From the NCBI GenBank assembly GCA_963995525.1, contig OZ023205.1, forward strand, positions 56,199,174-56,263,173: a stretch of DNA of 64,000 nucleotides, given 5' to 3'. The position numbers and the translations under genes were made by a program. The stretch comes from Escarpia spicata. Taxonomy: Eukaryota; Annelida; Polychaeta; Sabellida; Siboglinidae. The notes under the pieces were generated by a model that worked only from the letters and a program-made list of their open reading frames with translations, searched no databases and was not told the origin of the DNA. Below, piece by piece: positions 1 to 11,441 of this stretch. Numbering within the stretch: the first letter of the stretch is position 1; each line of letters opens with the position of its first letter.

Positions 1-388
1 AGGGTTTCTCACCCGTGTGAATTCTCATATGTGTCTGTAAACTACCATTCGTTGTGAACTTTCCTCCACAGGTGTCACATCTGAAGGGTTTCTTGCCAGT
101 GTGAATGCGCATATGACTCTTTAAACCACCACTCTGTGTGAACTGTGCTCCACAGGTGTCACATTTGAAGGGTTTTTCACCAGTGTGAATGCGCAGATGT
201 CTTCGTAAATAACTCATCACTGAGAAGAGTGCTCCACACGTGTCACATTTAAAGGGTTTCTCACCAGTGTGAATGCGCATGTGGACCTTTAAACTCGATT
301 TTTTGGCAAAGTGCGCTCCGCAAGTTTCACATGTGACTGACCACTTCCGATCTCCAAGGACTTTCCTTTTCTCTATACCACTACTCAT
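1..388 (-). CDS. C2H2 zinc-finger protein, copy 1 (5' part only)
   Basis: The minus strand is open from an ATG at 386-388 to the left edge of the window, about 129 codons, so the 3' part of the gene lies outside. The N-terminus is short, basic and finger-free (MSSGIEKRK...). Four complete C2H2 fingers follow, each C-x2-C-x12-H-x3-H, joined by TGEKPF or TGKKPF linkers, and the next linker is at the edge. The start is chosen because the intact paralogue at 57937-59670 begins at the equivalent ATG with nearly the same N-terminus. Multi-finger proteins of this type usually bind DNA in the nucleus. The target is unknown, and I see no KRAB, SCAN or BTB domain. Whether the rest of the gene is intact cannot be judged. 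Confidence 0.85.
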   Translation of the reverse strand, partial: MSSGIEKRKVLGDRKWSVTCETCGAHFAKKSSLKVHMRIHTGEKPFKCDTCGALFSVMSYLRRHLRIHTGEKPFKCDTCGAQFTQSGGLKSHMRIHTGKKPFRCDTCGGKFTTNGSLQTHMRIHTGEKP

Positions 389-1020
389 TGCAACTGGTGC
401 TCCTCCAGTGACACGATCAATGTTTTCTTGTCCGTGGTGGCAAATATGTGTACAATCTTTGTCTTGACTCAAGGTCCTACATCAAGTTGATTCATTGTCC
501 TTTTCTGTAAACAGATGTTACTGTTTCTAGTATTGTAGAAGTGACACAACTTGTTAGTTGTTGTCGGTGTGAGTGAGTCATCGCAGTGTCATCACTTCAT
601 TGTAAACACTTCTGACACAAATGTCTCAGATGATGCTCATTATCTGAAACAACACGAAAATCATTAAGGACACTGTAAGTAGAGGTATTGCAGGCCTCGA
701 CATAAGCAGAGGCCTTTCAGCCCAATACAAATGTCATTGGCCCCAAAGTGCAACAAAACGTGGAAAATAGTGCGGGCCGATTCTATGGTATTCGTTTCGT
801 TGTGGACGGAACATTTATATATTTAAAACCTTCATATCTCTATTATTAGTATTTGTGACAGAAACATTCGTTTACACAAGCATATAGGCACGCCATTGGT
901 AATACACTATGCACGAAAACTGACAGGTATTATTTGCTATGGCTAATATAGAGGTTTTTACCAGCGTTGCGGCGGGATGGAAAAGTGCAGTCACATTTAA
1001 ATGATCCATCGTGCTGATAA
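389..1020. repeat. 5' flank of zinc-finger copy 1, shared with the other two copies
   Basis: This stretch lies just upstream of the zinc-finger start and is clearly similar to 16957-17230 plus 18180-18430 (copy 2) and to 59671-60058 (copy 3). Shared landmarks are the CAACTGGTGCTCCTCCAGTG block next to the start codon and the GTCACATTTA block near 1000. Promoter and first-exon sequence may lie here, but no promoter element can be assigned with confidence. The stretch from 1021 to 2248 shows no gene or repeat that I can recognise. Confidence 0.7.
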
Positions 1021-2248
1021 CGTACCTTAACATTATCTTCTGTTAATAAGGGTGTTACCTATCAACATATATCAGTAGATAACGTAATTCTATTCTGAAG
1101 TCTATATGATAAGTGTTTTAGAAACAACCCACCGTTAGTTAGGTTACTGGACCTTTACTTACAAAAACCGTTGTGGACAGGACATTCCTTGACGGGCACA
1201 AATATTTTAATATACTCGGTAGTTGGAGCGTTGTCCACAGAAATGACAAGTGAAGTGCTTTTTGTTTATCTATCTGCTGAAGTAAGATGCATTTTGGCAG
1301 TACAGTGTACATACTTGTGCAGTATACTGATTCTCAGACCCATATATCCATCACTATAAGGCCCAACCATGAGTTCATGACTCGAGAAACTTATAACATT
1401 GACTCGATAGTCGTTTCATTTCCCTTTGAAGTGTCCTCTCTACTCTGTTGTTCCTGTAATCTACTCCTGGGTTCTTACATGGCTGCATTTGAGCTCTGAT
1501 CAAAGTAAATTAGACAGAGGATCTCCCACTAGGTAGAGCAACTCAATGAAATGGGATGTGTTTTTTTAAAGTCTCCTACTTACATCTTAACCTTAAAAAC
1601 CATTGTAAATGGTAGTATTATTTGGTAGATAAAAAACAGCTAGTTATCTAAAGCATGATTATTAGTGATATGTATCCAGTTGCGCAACAAAATAATCCAG
1701 AAAAAACTGTGGTTTTAAAATGTCCTGTCTGCAACAAAACAGTACAGACTGGACAATAGTAAACTTTCAATATGTTAACATTATTAAAGTTTTACACTTT
1801 TTTCCAAAATTAGAAGAAGCAACACATTAAAGAAGAAAATACAAAAAAATAAATTTGGTAACTTCAGGATAAAATTTATTATAACTATTTTGGTGCCGAA
1901 ATATTGCAGACGGAACAAACCATTAATGAAGCGTATACAAATACCCAGGTATATCACCTAAAGCTACATCAGAACTGTTATAAACTGATGGTATTCTTGT
2001 CTCTTCCTTCTATAAATGATATGGGCAAAAGACGATTATCACTCAGTAACAGTTGTTTCTTTATTTTACATAAATAAAATTATGCCAATTTTTTCAAATA
2101 TTTTTCATGAAAATATAAATTCCTTAAGCTACATTTACCTGACAACATATTGCATATCTTTAAAAATCAGGATATTGTGTGTTACATTACATGAGAGTCA
2201 GCTTTGTCAAGAGAAACCATGTCCAATAACCATGAATGAACATACTCA

Positions 2249-2465
<217 letters not shown>

Positions 2466-2769
2466 CCCAGTTTAACAGCCGTAATTTTATATATTAATGC
2501 AACCTATGTTTGTTTATGAAACAGTGGTTTTCACTGTACGACACTGATCCCGGTTTAGGCTAACAATAAAACTCAAAGTTAAATAAGTGTCAATTTATAC
2601 AAGTTTATGCTATGCACTGGAAACTTTGGTTATATTGACACAAGTGATAAACAGAAAAGTTAAATGCTAATTTATTTTTTGACTAAGAATCCCGATAACG
2701 ACTCTGATTGGTTACTCGCCCAAAACAACGAACTGCTGGCAGTAAGCAAAATGCATTCTCGAGTAGCAC

Positions 2770-2940
2770 TAGCATCAATTAACCAGGCGCCATGAGATGG
2801 GACCACCGTAGGAGCGTTACTAGATCTCTACATGCATGCATTCTTAATGAGTGTTAAGAATGCATGCATCTAGTAGCATCAGTCAGACTCTGTTTTTTGG
2901 TGAAGTCATGCAGCCGGGCGAAAGTCGGTTCAGTGAGTCT
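2770..2940. repeat. Dispersed repeat copy with an embedded perfect hairpin
   Basis: The segment shares its start (near GAGATGGGACCACCGTAGGAG) and its end (AGTCATGCAGCCGGGCGAAAG, then GTCGGTTCAGTGAGTCTAC) with a copy at 18968-19106. Its end also matches 6140-6180 and 8728-8770. Inside it is a 16-bp perfect inverted repeat (arms 2832-2847 and 2854-2869) with a 6-nt loop. The copy at 19010-19050 has only one arm. The two ends are loosely inverted relative to each other, which suggests a non-autonomous DNA element. Confidence 0.6.
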
Positions 2941-3359
2941 ACAATTGTTTCTGTATTTTCGGTAAATAGGTGCAAATTAAGTAAATATTTGTTAACTTAT
3001 TTTCCTTGAAAATTGAAAGTCATAAACTGTAATTATCTGACAACATATTACATGTCTTAAGACTTAACTAACCAAAATACTGGAAACAAAAATTTATTCA
3101 TTCTTCACGGCACAAATACCACGGAATTGCCCATTACCAATTCAAGTCGACGACATACCTTAGCTAGATTTGTAGTGAGAAGCAATCTTTTTATAACAAT
3201 AATAATAACTTGTATTGCACCTAAATCCTAGGATACCAAGCTCAGATGTGCATCAAGACAACTGGATTGGTCAATCTAAAAATCCATTAGCAATATTTTA
3301 GTTGTCAACACTCAACAGATGGGTCAAGGCACTAGGGAGCTATGGTGGATAAGCAAGGT

Positions 3360-4165
3360 TGTAAAGAAATTTTTTTTAATGACGACAGAATTTTGTAATA
3401 TTTTCAACTAATCTAACACTAAGAGGAAGCATATTTCAAAGAGTTGGTGCAGCAACAGAAAAAGCCTTAGTTCCAATGTTTGTGTTGACTTTATGTTTGT
3501 GTACGAACAAAAAGTAGGTCAGAACTAGATAATACAAGCTGGATAGGTTTTCTTATAGGAGTAAGCAGTGAATGCAATAAGATGGTTGCTTACTTACTGG
3601 ACAGTGCCTGGTATGTAATGGTACAGATCTTAAATATTATACGATATCGTACAGGAAGCCAGTGAAGACTTCAATTTTCAAAAGTGGTACAGAATGAAAA
3701 AAACGAGGAGATCTTGTAACTACCCTTGCCAGACAATTTTGGACTCGCTGAATTTTGTGTAATATCCTTGGTTGCAATATTATAAAGGAGGAAATTGCAA
3801 TAGTCAAATCTGCTGCTAACAAGCACTGTTGCAATAGTTTTAGCAACAGAAAATGACTTATGCTGGCGAATACGACGAAGATCACGAATATGATCAAAAC
3901 AGCAGTGACACAAAGACCACTGCTAGATTCTGCACCGAAATTGCTGGCGTGCTATGCTGATTCAAAACACGCGTAGGGAAAACCCATCAAATTTACTATG
4001 CTGCATCGGAGTACCAATAATGATCAATTAAGTTTTATTTGCATTTAATTTAAATTTCCTGTCAGTCATCCAGGGGAAGATATCATGGAGGCAATTACTA
4101 AGTTGGTTAAGGGAATAATTTGTATCTGGTGTAGCCAATGAAATGTAGGTCTGAGTATCATCATG
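3360..4165 (-). pseudogene. Decayed LINE reverse transcriptase C-terminal part
   Basis: Read on the minus strand from 4165 to 3360, the sequence gives in order: the DDTQ that follows the tyrosine-alanine of the RT active site, a stretch like the RT thumb (SNCLHDIFPWMTDRKFKLNA), a block with IRDLRRIR and DYCN, then QNCLARVVTRSPRF, and finally a terminal segment containing SSSDLLFV. This order is typical of CR1/L2-type non-LTR retrotransposons. It is spread over several frames with stops, so it is a dead, 5'-truncated copy. The assignment to a clade is from memory of the family pattern and is less certain than the RT identity. Confidence 0.8.
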
Positions 4166-4705
4166 AGGTTTGTTGATTTTATCTCTTGTAAAATAAACAA
4201 AATGTAACTCATATGTTAAATATATATTACTAACATAACGCAGATATACCTGAGACAGTGAGTTATTTGCAATTTAAAATATAACCATATAACTTACAAG
4301 GGTTTGACTAAAAGGGCATGACCACCTCGACCACGAAGTTAACGAACAATCACGCACGACCATGTAATATAATATGTTGGTAGATAATTTGGCTGTTGAT
4401 GGTACATATATGGTTTGTGTGCATTATTTAACATTTTGAGTCTGTATTTCACCAAGGAGTTACACAATATAGGCATTTTATCCGATCTTCGGGACGACTA
4501 TTTACTCTTGGCACAGCAGCGCCACCTGGCGAATGGAACTGGCGAGTTACCACAAACGATGGTAAAAGTTGCGAATTTAGTTACTCACAATGGGAAGAAC
4601 ATATCTGAAATTTGGCGAACTGCACACACATACCTCCTATGTGCCACCAACAGCCCACTTGGTTACCAACACTACATACATTTTGATCGCGCGTGGTCGT
4701 TCGCC

Positions 4706-4768
4706 TTAGCCTAGGGGTTCAAAGTAAGGCTTAGCCTTGGCTTAGCCTTAGGCTTAGCTTAGGGAAGT
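4706..4768. repeat. Short imperfect GGCTTAGCCTT-type repeat
   Basis: GGCTTAG and its complement-like CTTAGCC recur five or six times in about 60 nt. Related words appear near 19826-19870. No gene is visible from 4166 to 5230 apart from this repeat and a dispersed repeat at 4975-5135. Confidence 0.6.
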
Positions 4769-4974
4769 CAGGCGTTTAGTCATACCGTTTAATATAATAA
4801 GGCTTCAGCCTCAGCGTGATATCGCACGTTCTTACCGTTTTAATATTTTGTTTGGGAAAGATTGTTCTCTGATCCCTGCTACTGGCTGGGTACGTTTCGA
4901 ATACGCATGGACCTATGCGGCTTGTTCACGAGTTGGGAGAAATGTCCGAATAATAATCATTTATAATGTCGCCT

Positions 4975-5135
4975 CTGTCATTCATATTATCGCCCACACA
5001 TCGTTACGAAACCACGAATCTCGACTAAACAACAATTATTTCCAGTGTCACTAGTTGAAGTTCACCTGTAACATCGTATAGAATCTATAGATTCTAGCTC
5101 GTCGTGTACTCAGTACATCAAAACACATTTACACA
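4975..5135. repeat. Dispersed repeat, second copy at 56222-56358
   Basis: The two copies share CATTCATATTATCGCCCACA at the left, TTATTTCCAGTGTCACTAGT in the middle and an ATAGAATCTA...GATTCTAGCT block at the right, with scattered differences. Both are followed by CGTGCTGCCCTCTAGTTT-like sequence (5205 and 56355). The type of element is unknown. Confidence 0.65.
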
Positions 5136-5231
5136 TGGCATATTATTATTAAAGTATCACTGCAAGAGTTTAACAAGTTCACTTAGGAAGAATTGGTACG
5201 TGCTGCCCTCTAGTTTCGGTACTTTTGTAGT

Positions 5232-7600
5232 TTAGGCCCACACCTCGGAAAAAAACGTGGAAACGTTCACCCAGTCACCAAACGTCACATGATATATCTA
5301 ATACACCTATTCTACACGTATGCATTTGTCACGCAATAAACAAACTAAATTTACTGTTTGTTTTTCGATCAGAATGTACAAGAAATTCACTTTTTTCTTA
5401 GCCTCGATTACCCAGGCGACGTGAGGTGGCAGCACTTTTTCGCCCCTCACTACGGCCTGGAATATTAAAGCTCTGCCAATGTTACCGGTAGGAGGCTTTA
5501 CCGCAAATTCGGTTAGAGACGATGATTGGCTCTCAGGCCACTATGAAACAACAAATTAACTAAGGATACACTTTTATCAGATAATACATACTATAACAAC
5601 TATTCAACAATAAATTTATATTGAAACACGTCACACACAAAATAAACCAACATTAAACTTGTTTCGTATTTTACTGCCTTTTAATCACATGTATATTCAC
5701 TAGGTGGCAGGTCTCGTATTGACGTTGCCTTGTTTATGTTAGAGCAAAAACAAAAGACCAAGTGTGAATAAGCACAATATAAATATCAAACAAGGACAAA
5801 TTTAACTAAACAAAGTGCAATCGATGCCGCGCGCAAAGGTCGGACTGCTAACTGTTATATGTAGTCGCCAAAGTACAACCAAAACTTGCTGATCTTGGTG
5901 ACTAAGTTGGTAGCGTGTCGCGCAACTATTTTTAGGGTTCTCGGGTCGAATCCGTAGAGTACTCGAAACTGTTGTGTTCATTTAGTTTAAGATTAATTTT
6001 ATTTTGTATAATACTATTTCGGGCACTATTTCATTTCGTTATCGAAGACATACATAATATATAAACATTCTGGGGGATAGACATGCTAACTGGCAGTGAG
6101 CAGTCAAAAGGCGATTATGAGCCAGACTATATTCCAAGCGAATTCACGCAGCCAGGCGAGAGTCGGTTAAGCAAGACTACTCATTTCTTAGTGTAACATT
6201 AGTTCCACAGGAAACTCTGGTAGGTGGCGCCACTTTACGGTTGATTTCAGACGTGGGGATAGATGGACATAGATCACACTTTATATTTAAATAATATTGC
6301 CAGAGCCAATAAAACACACTATATTTAATTTTTAAAAATAAGGTTATATTAAATTTAGTGTTGACAGAAGCTAAGGGTATTTATTATGCTTATCGGCTTG
6401 TGTAATTACTCCTGCGTTTTAATGTTGTTTATCAGAAGTAATTTATCATTTCTATGATGCATTACATCTATTATTTTTGTTTTAAATAATTTGTTCCAAC
6501 ATTTCATGAGGTCTATATTTTTCATATATGCAGTATGTTTTGGAGTACGCTTAATTTATATGGTGTAGTATGCTATCCCAGTTATATACACTAGTACATT
6601 TTTTAAATAATAATATAATTTAACATGCACAAATTGAAAAGTAATGGTCAAATGTAATATAAATAATAGCATGTGTATAATGTGTGTACATTATACGTAT
6701 GTATTTATAATCATGTGCTGCGTTGTTGCACCTTGGGCAAGTTTGTGTTGCTCCAGTTTACTCAGCTGCATGAATGAGTACCTGGCTATAGACTGTAGAA
6801 CCCATACTAAATTCAATATAATGGTATTATGATTTCACAATTAGCTAACAATAATTAAGCATAATATATTTTTGATAGCCTAATGCAAACCTAAATACAC
6901 CATTTTAGGAGTATAACCGGAATGTATCACGATGAAATCCATTAAAAGATATATTAAGATCTTTATTATAGTCTTTCATACTGCTGACATTATTTATATT
7001 AAAAACCGTTAAACCTGTTGAACCATTCAGTAACTGCATGACCATAACACCTATTCGCTACAGTTTTACAAAATTCACCTGGATATCACTGTATATATAA
7101 ATCTAGCAATTATTATCAGGAAAAAAAAAATATTTTTTACAAAATAAAATGTTTGTAAAACACTAACGAATTAATATATTAATTACGACTCATAAATAAC
7201 ATTAAAATGCAGCAGTAATTACACAAGCCGATAATCGTAATAAATACCCTCAGCCGCTGTCAACATTAAATTTAAGATAACCGTATTTAATTAAATATCG
7301 CGTTTTTTATTGGCTCTGTTTCACAATATTATTGAAATATAAAGTGTGATCTATTCCCGTTTGAAATTAACCGTAAAGTGGTGCCACCTACGGGAGTTTC
7401 CGGTGGAACTAATGTATAATAATTATACACGAAGAAACGAGTGAATTTCTTTTACATTCTGATCGGAAAAAAACAGGAAATATATTTTGTGTTTTATTAC
7501 GTGACAAATGCATACGTGTAGTATAGGTGTACTAGAAATATCGATGAAGTTTCCTGAATGTAGGTGACCGTTTTCATGTTTTTTAAGAGGTGCGGGTCGC
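5232..7600. mobile_element. Foldback-type element with long inverted arms, split by a nested insertion
   Basis: The right arm is 7190-7600. Its reverse complement matches two separate blocks on the left, 6176-6432 and 5232-5397. The matched blocks keep their order, so the left arm appears to be one arm of about 400 bp interrupted at about 5397-6176 by another repeat. Matches include the block around AGGTGGCGCCACTTTACGG (left) against CCGTAAAGTGGTGCCACCT (right). The 6433-7189 centre is AT-rich and shows no transposase. A non-autonomous foldback or long-TIR DNA transposon is the best reading. No target-site duplication was established. Confidence 0.7.
5690..6180 (+). repeat. SINE-bearing repeat, copy A (tRNA-like pol III boxes)
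   Basis: About 490 bp here is directly repeated at 8240-8770. Inside, at 5895-5960, is a tRNA-like head: an A-box-like TGACTAAGTTGGTAGCG and, about 40 nt later, a B-box-like GGGTCGAATCC. Pol III transcription of a tRNA-derived SINE uses such boxes. The downstream part (AGTTTAAGATTAATTTTATT and beyond) is shared between the copies. This copy sits inside the left arm of the foldback element. Confidence 0.6.
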
Positions 7601-8239
7601 GTCTTTGCGATTCACTTATGAAAAGCTAACAGGCGCTTCTAAGCCACGCCCAGGGCGCTCATGATTGGACGTTAGAGCAAGGAGCGTTTGACACATGTGT
7701 CACGCGCGTTTCATTTTGTTTTTCGCGGGGAGACGTCAGAGCTTGTTATATGTTAGCATGGGGCTATAAGTACACCAACTAATTTTACGAACAGGTAGGC
7801 AAGGCTATACGTACACAAACTAATTTTACGAACAGGTAGGCAGGGCCCTACGTATATGTACGTTCATCCAGATTATATTATTTAGCGTTCTATTAGACTG
7901 ATACTGATTAGGACAGTCGCGAAATCCATTAATTGTAAATGTTGTCATACTGTTATCTTAACACATTGTAAACACGAAGCAAATAGGTGCAATGTGGAAC
8001 AGCAATTACCTTTGCATTTATATAATAACATTCTAGCATAAAACTAATAATTAATTAATTTGATTTTAATCGAGCTAGCATATCAGGGAAGACTCATCTC
8101 AATACAGTAATGCAATCGCGGTCTTCAAGCTTTATTATGAATATTTGCGAAGGGATGGGTGGAAAATTATTAGATTGTTGTTCATTTGGAAGAAAGATAT
8201 ATGTGGAAATATATATAAATGCTAACCAACTAGTAGTTT

Positions 8240-8770
8240 AGTGCCTTTTAATCACATGCATATTCACAAGGTGGCAGCTCTCGTGGCTGTCGAAGATTCC
8301 ATATTGATGTTCATTACTTATGCTCGGGCAGAAACAAAAGAATAAATGTGAATAAGCATGATATAAATACCAAACAAGGACAAATTTAACTAAACAAAGT
8401 GCAATCAATGTCTCGCGCAATGGTCGGACTGCTAACTAATAAATGTAGTCGCCAAAGTATAATCAAAACGTGCTGGTATCGGTGGCTAAGTCGGTAGCGT
8501 GTCGAACAGTTATTTTAAGGTATCGGTTCGAATCCTGCAAAGTACTCGAAACTTTGTGTTCATTTAGTTTAAGATTCATTTTATTTTGCATAATACTATT
8601 TCGGGCATTATTTCGTAATTTCATTTCGTTATCCAAAACATACATAACATATAGACATTCTGGGGGATAGACGTGCTAACTGGCAGTGAGCAGTCAAAAC
8701 GCGATTTTGAGCCTGACTATCTTCCTGGCGAAGTCATGCAGTCAGGTGACAGTCAGTTAAGCGAGACTAA
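8240..8770 (+). repeat. SINE-bearing repeat, copy B (tRNA-like pol III boxes)
   Basis: This is the second copy of the 5690-6180 repeat. The tRNA-like head at 8470-8535 is better preserved, with GGTGGCTAAGTCGGTAGCG as A box and CGGTTCGAATCC as B box. The latter matches the GGTTCGANNCC consensus. The short ORFs across it are unlikely to be genes. The gap between the foldback element and this copy (7601-8239) shows nothing recognisable except a short near-direct repeat at 7775-7850 (ACTAATTTTACGAACAGGTA twice). Confidence 0.6.
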
Positions 8771-8799
8771 TAATTACTCAAACACGGCACCTCCTGTCA

Positions 8800-9550
8800 A
8801 TACGTCACATATGACTTCATAAATTGATGACGCTTTTATTCATGAGTATATCACCGTATAGTTGTGCAACAAAAAAGAGACATTCCCTTTTTAATGAAGC
8901 ATTGCTTGTACGTATTCTGTTATATGTAACCTTATTAGAAATATTTAAAATAAATATACATTCGGTTTCACGGAATGGCATTTTTCACTTAACATTTATC
9001 AAAATATATTATACAATTTATTGTGATGATTATTACACATGTCCGCACATTATAAGTCTCTCAGTCACGCATCCAATATTATTTTACAATGTAAAAAGAA
9101 AACCCGTATCTAATGATTGAAATGAATACGGGAGTTGAACGCACAGAATATTAGCAAGAAGTTATAAGGAATAAATTTGTCATACGTACATAATGCAATA
9201 GTTTGTAACTACTGTACAACCCACATATGGAGCAACAAACCGACGGCAGCAACCGTCATAATTACAATATTACACTTCAACTCGACCATTTAATTTCTGT
9301 TATCGCCAATATTAGTGTTGCATGCAGCAGATAATAATCTTAACATAACTCCACAGTGGGTGACCACTCATTGTGTCGCCTAAAAAGTAAATAACTCTAA
9401 ATAACTACGTTCGGGTTTTTATTCAAATACAGTGCATTGGTCCACTGGCACCAAACTGTGCTCCATAAGTGCAAGCTGAGCTCCGTACGTGCAAACTGGG
9501 CTCCACTACTGCTACTGAGTACTAACTGTACTCCGTATGTGCTATTTGAA
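8800..9550. repeat. Orphan copy of the zinc-finger 3' flank
   Basis: Two blocks match the DNA just downstream of zinc-finger copy 3. Block 8838-8990 (AAAAAGAGACATTCCCTTTTT and onward) matches 56510-56640. Block 9195-9385 (CCACATATGGAGCAACAAAC and onward) matches 56990-57170. The CAAACTGTGCTCC-type tandem sequence at 9437-9540 matches 57160-57272. No finger-coding sequence lies next to it, so either a zinc-finger copy was lost or only the flank was copied. The stretch 9551-9846 shows no feature. Confidence 0.7.
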
Positions 9551-9846
9551 GTGATTGTTCGCTTCGATGCTACGCTAATTCACTCTTCCAGACACTCCGA
9601 TTCCACGCACAAGTCAATACACAGTTGTAGGCGATTCACCAACTGGCGGTTTACTACGCATATGATACAACATAGTTCCTAGCCTAGTTATGAGGTATCA
9701 CAACATCTCCCTCTGCGGAAAATAATAAAGAAAAAGAGTGTATCAATCAGATTGATGTGATACAAAATGAGATGTCATGTATAACAGTATGACTAAATGA
9801 CTATACTAATATGGCAATATAACACGATAAAGTTCGTTGTATACGT

Positions 9847-9994
9847 ATATATTATTACATGTCTTGTTCTGTATCACGCCCTGTATCATGCCCCGATGTA
9901 CCAGTATCAGCCCGAGTCTGAAGGACGAGGGCTGATACAGGTACGAGGGGCATGATAAAGGGCGTGATACAGAACAAGACATGTAATAATATAT
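9847..9994. repeat. Large near-perfect palindrome (66-67 bp arms)
   Basis: The left arm 9847-9913 and right arm 9929-9994 are reverse complements with about four mismatches and one 1-nt gap. They flank a 15-nt loop at 9914-9928. The arms contain TGTATCACGCCCTGTATCAT-type words that recur in diverged form at 10410-10460. This could be a foldback transposon end, a hairpin RNA source or a recombination product. Confidence 0.9.
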
Positions 9995-10580
9995 TTATCA
10001 CATATCTACAACAAAAAGCTTCTTAAAATTAATTAATTCATTTAATGCGAATAATAACAGTTCAAACAATATGAGATCATATTTAAAATATTGTATGATA
10101 CATTTTGGCAACAGAAGTTCTTTTAATGAAAAACAACGTCCTTATTTCGATCCATTAACAAACTGTATGGTAACGGCTCCATTAAAAGTACAGTTCTGTA
10201 TAACAGGAAAGCGAGGGATGAAATTTGTGGGAGAAGTCGAAAGATCCATGAATGTGTCATTGGCAACACTGCTCTGTATCTGACCTCATGTCAGGAGCAT
10301 GTTGCCATGACAACATGATATGTCTGTTTCTCATTGACTTAGACACTGCTGGGGAGCCTGCTTATTGGCTCCCTGAGCAGGGCGATACGGATCAAGACTT
10401 TTAATTAGTGTTTCTGTATCGCCCTGTAAATCGGTTTGTATCGCCCCAGAAATCTGGGAAATGACCAATTCTCAAATGATACCTATATAAAAGCAATATT
10501 TTATCAACCCTGAGAAAGCTTGTATCACACATGTGCTCAGTTGCATGTATGGGGCAGCTTTTGTTGTAGATGTGTGATAA
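9995..10580. mobile_element. Short TIR element next to the palindrome
   Basis: The left end TTATCACATATCTACAACA (from 9995) and the right end at 10556-10580 are inverted copies over about 25 bp with one substitution and one gap. The 585-bp element has no transposase, only a 70-codon ORF without recognisable features. No clear target-site duplication is seen. It may form one composite with the adjoining palindrome. Confidence 0.55.
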
Positions 10581-10599
10581 TAGTAATTATGAACTATAA

Positions 10600-11388
10600 T
10601 TATTTAATATGACACAGTCTACTGCTAGTCATCTTGGAACCTCGATTGCTTCCGAATCGTCCGCCCGCAATGAAATATTTTGATTCAGCTTGCTCTTCGC
10701 AGTGCAATAGGTCTATATTGTAATCACCACATATATACACGATTTTGCTGGTGAGATTTCCCAGTATGAATGAGAGATTGTCATTAAATTTGCTGATGCT
10801 GGTATTCGGTGCTCTATACATACAACCGACATTGATTTTTTCGTGTTTACTAATTTGTATCTCAATAAAGATGCTTTCAAAACAGTCATCAACAGCTTGC
10901 GATATATTCCTTAGACAAATATCAGAAGACTGGCAATTGTTAAGTACAGATTCACACACATATATGGCAACGCCGCCACCGTGTTTGTTTTTTCTGGAAT
11001 TACAGTACAGTTTGTAACCCGAAAATATGACATCGTTACAGTTTACTTCACTTCCGTCCCAACTGTTTTCTTTAAGCCACGTTTCTGATATAGCAATTAT
11101 ATGAAATTTATACTCCATGCTTTGGATAGTATCTTTAATCTTGGGTAAGTTAGCTTTTAAACTCCGAGCATTAAAGTGTATCATACTCAGTTTGATTGGC
11201 TGGTTTTTGCCAACACTGCTAAAGTTTGTTGAAAATTGTGCTGGGGTGTAGTATTTACATTGCGTGGGCAAATCGTTATACAACAAACAATCAGTATCAA
11301 TATCGTGTTCGTAACAGTGTTCATTATAATCAAACGGTGTATCATACGGAGGCGTTAACTCGTCATTTTGTTGTGTAGTTGACGCCAT
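10600..11388 (-). pseudogene. LINE ORF2 endonuclease domain, cut off before the reverse transcriptase
   Basis: The 262-aa ORF holds an apurinic-type endonuclease domain of the exonuclease-endonuclease-phosphatase fold. Motifs in order are IHFNARSL near residue 70, ISETWL near 100, HGGGVAIYV near 138, MYRAP near 190 and CGDYNID near 220. These are the usual landmarks of CR1/L2/Jockey-type LINE ORF2 proteins, whose endonuclease nicks the target DNA. A full ORF2 would go on for several hundred residues of RT. Here the coding sequence runs into unrelated codons at about residue 240 and stops. It lies 53 nt downstream of the ORF1-type gene, the order expected inside one LINE. Loss of the 3' part is unusual because LINEs normally lose the 5' end. 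Confidence 0.85.
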
Positions 11389-11441
11389 GGTTAAGTCATC
11401 ACAAAAACGTTTGCCAGGATAGTCAACAGGTACTTGGTAGT

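Noticed and set aside
8470..8535. Functional tRNA gene
   Set aside because: A and B boxes are present, but no cloverleaf with an acceptor stem could be drawn. The sequence is part of a dispersed repeat.
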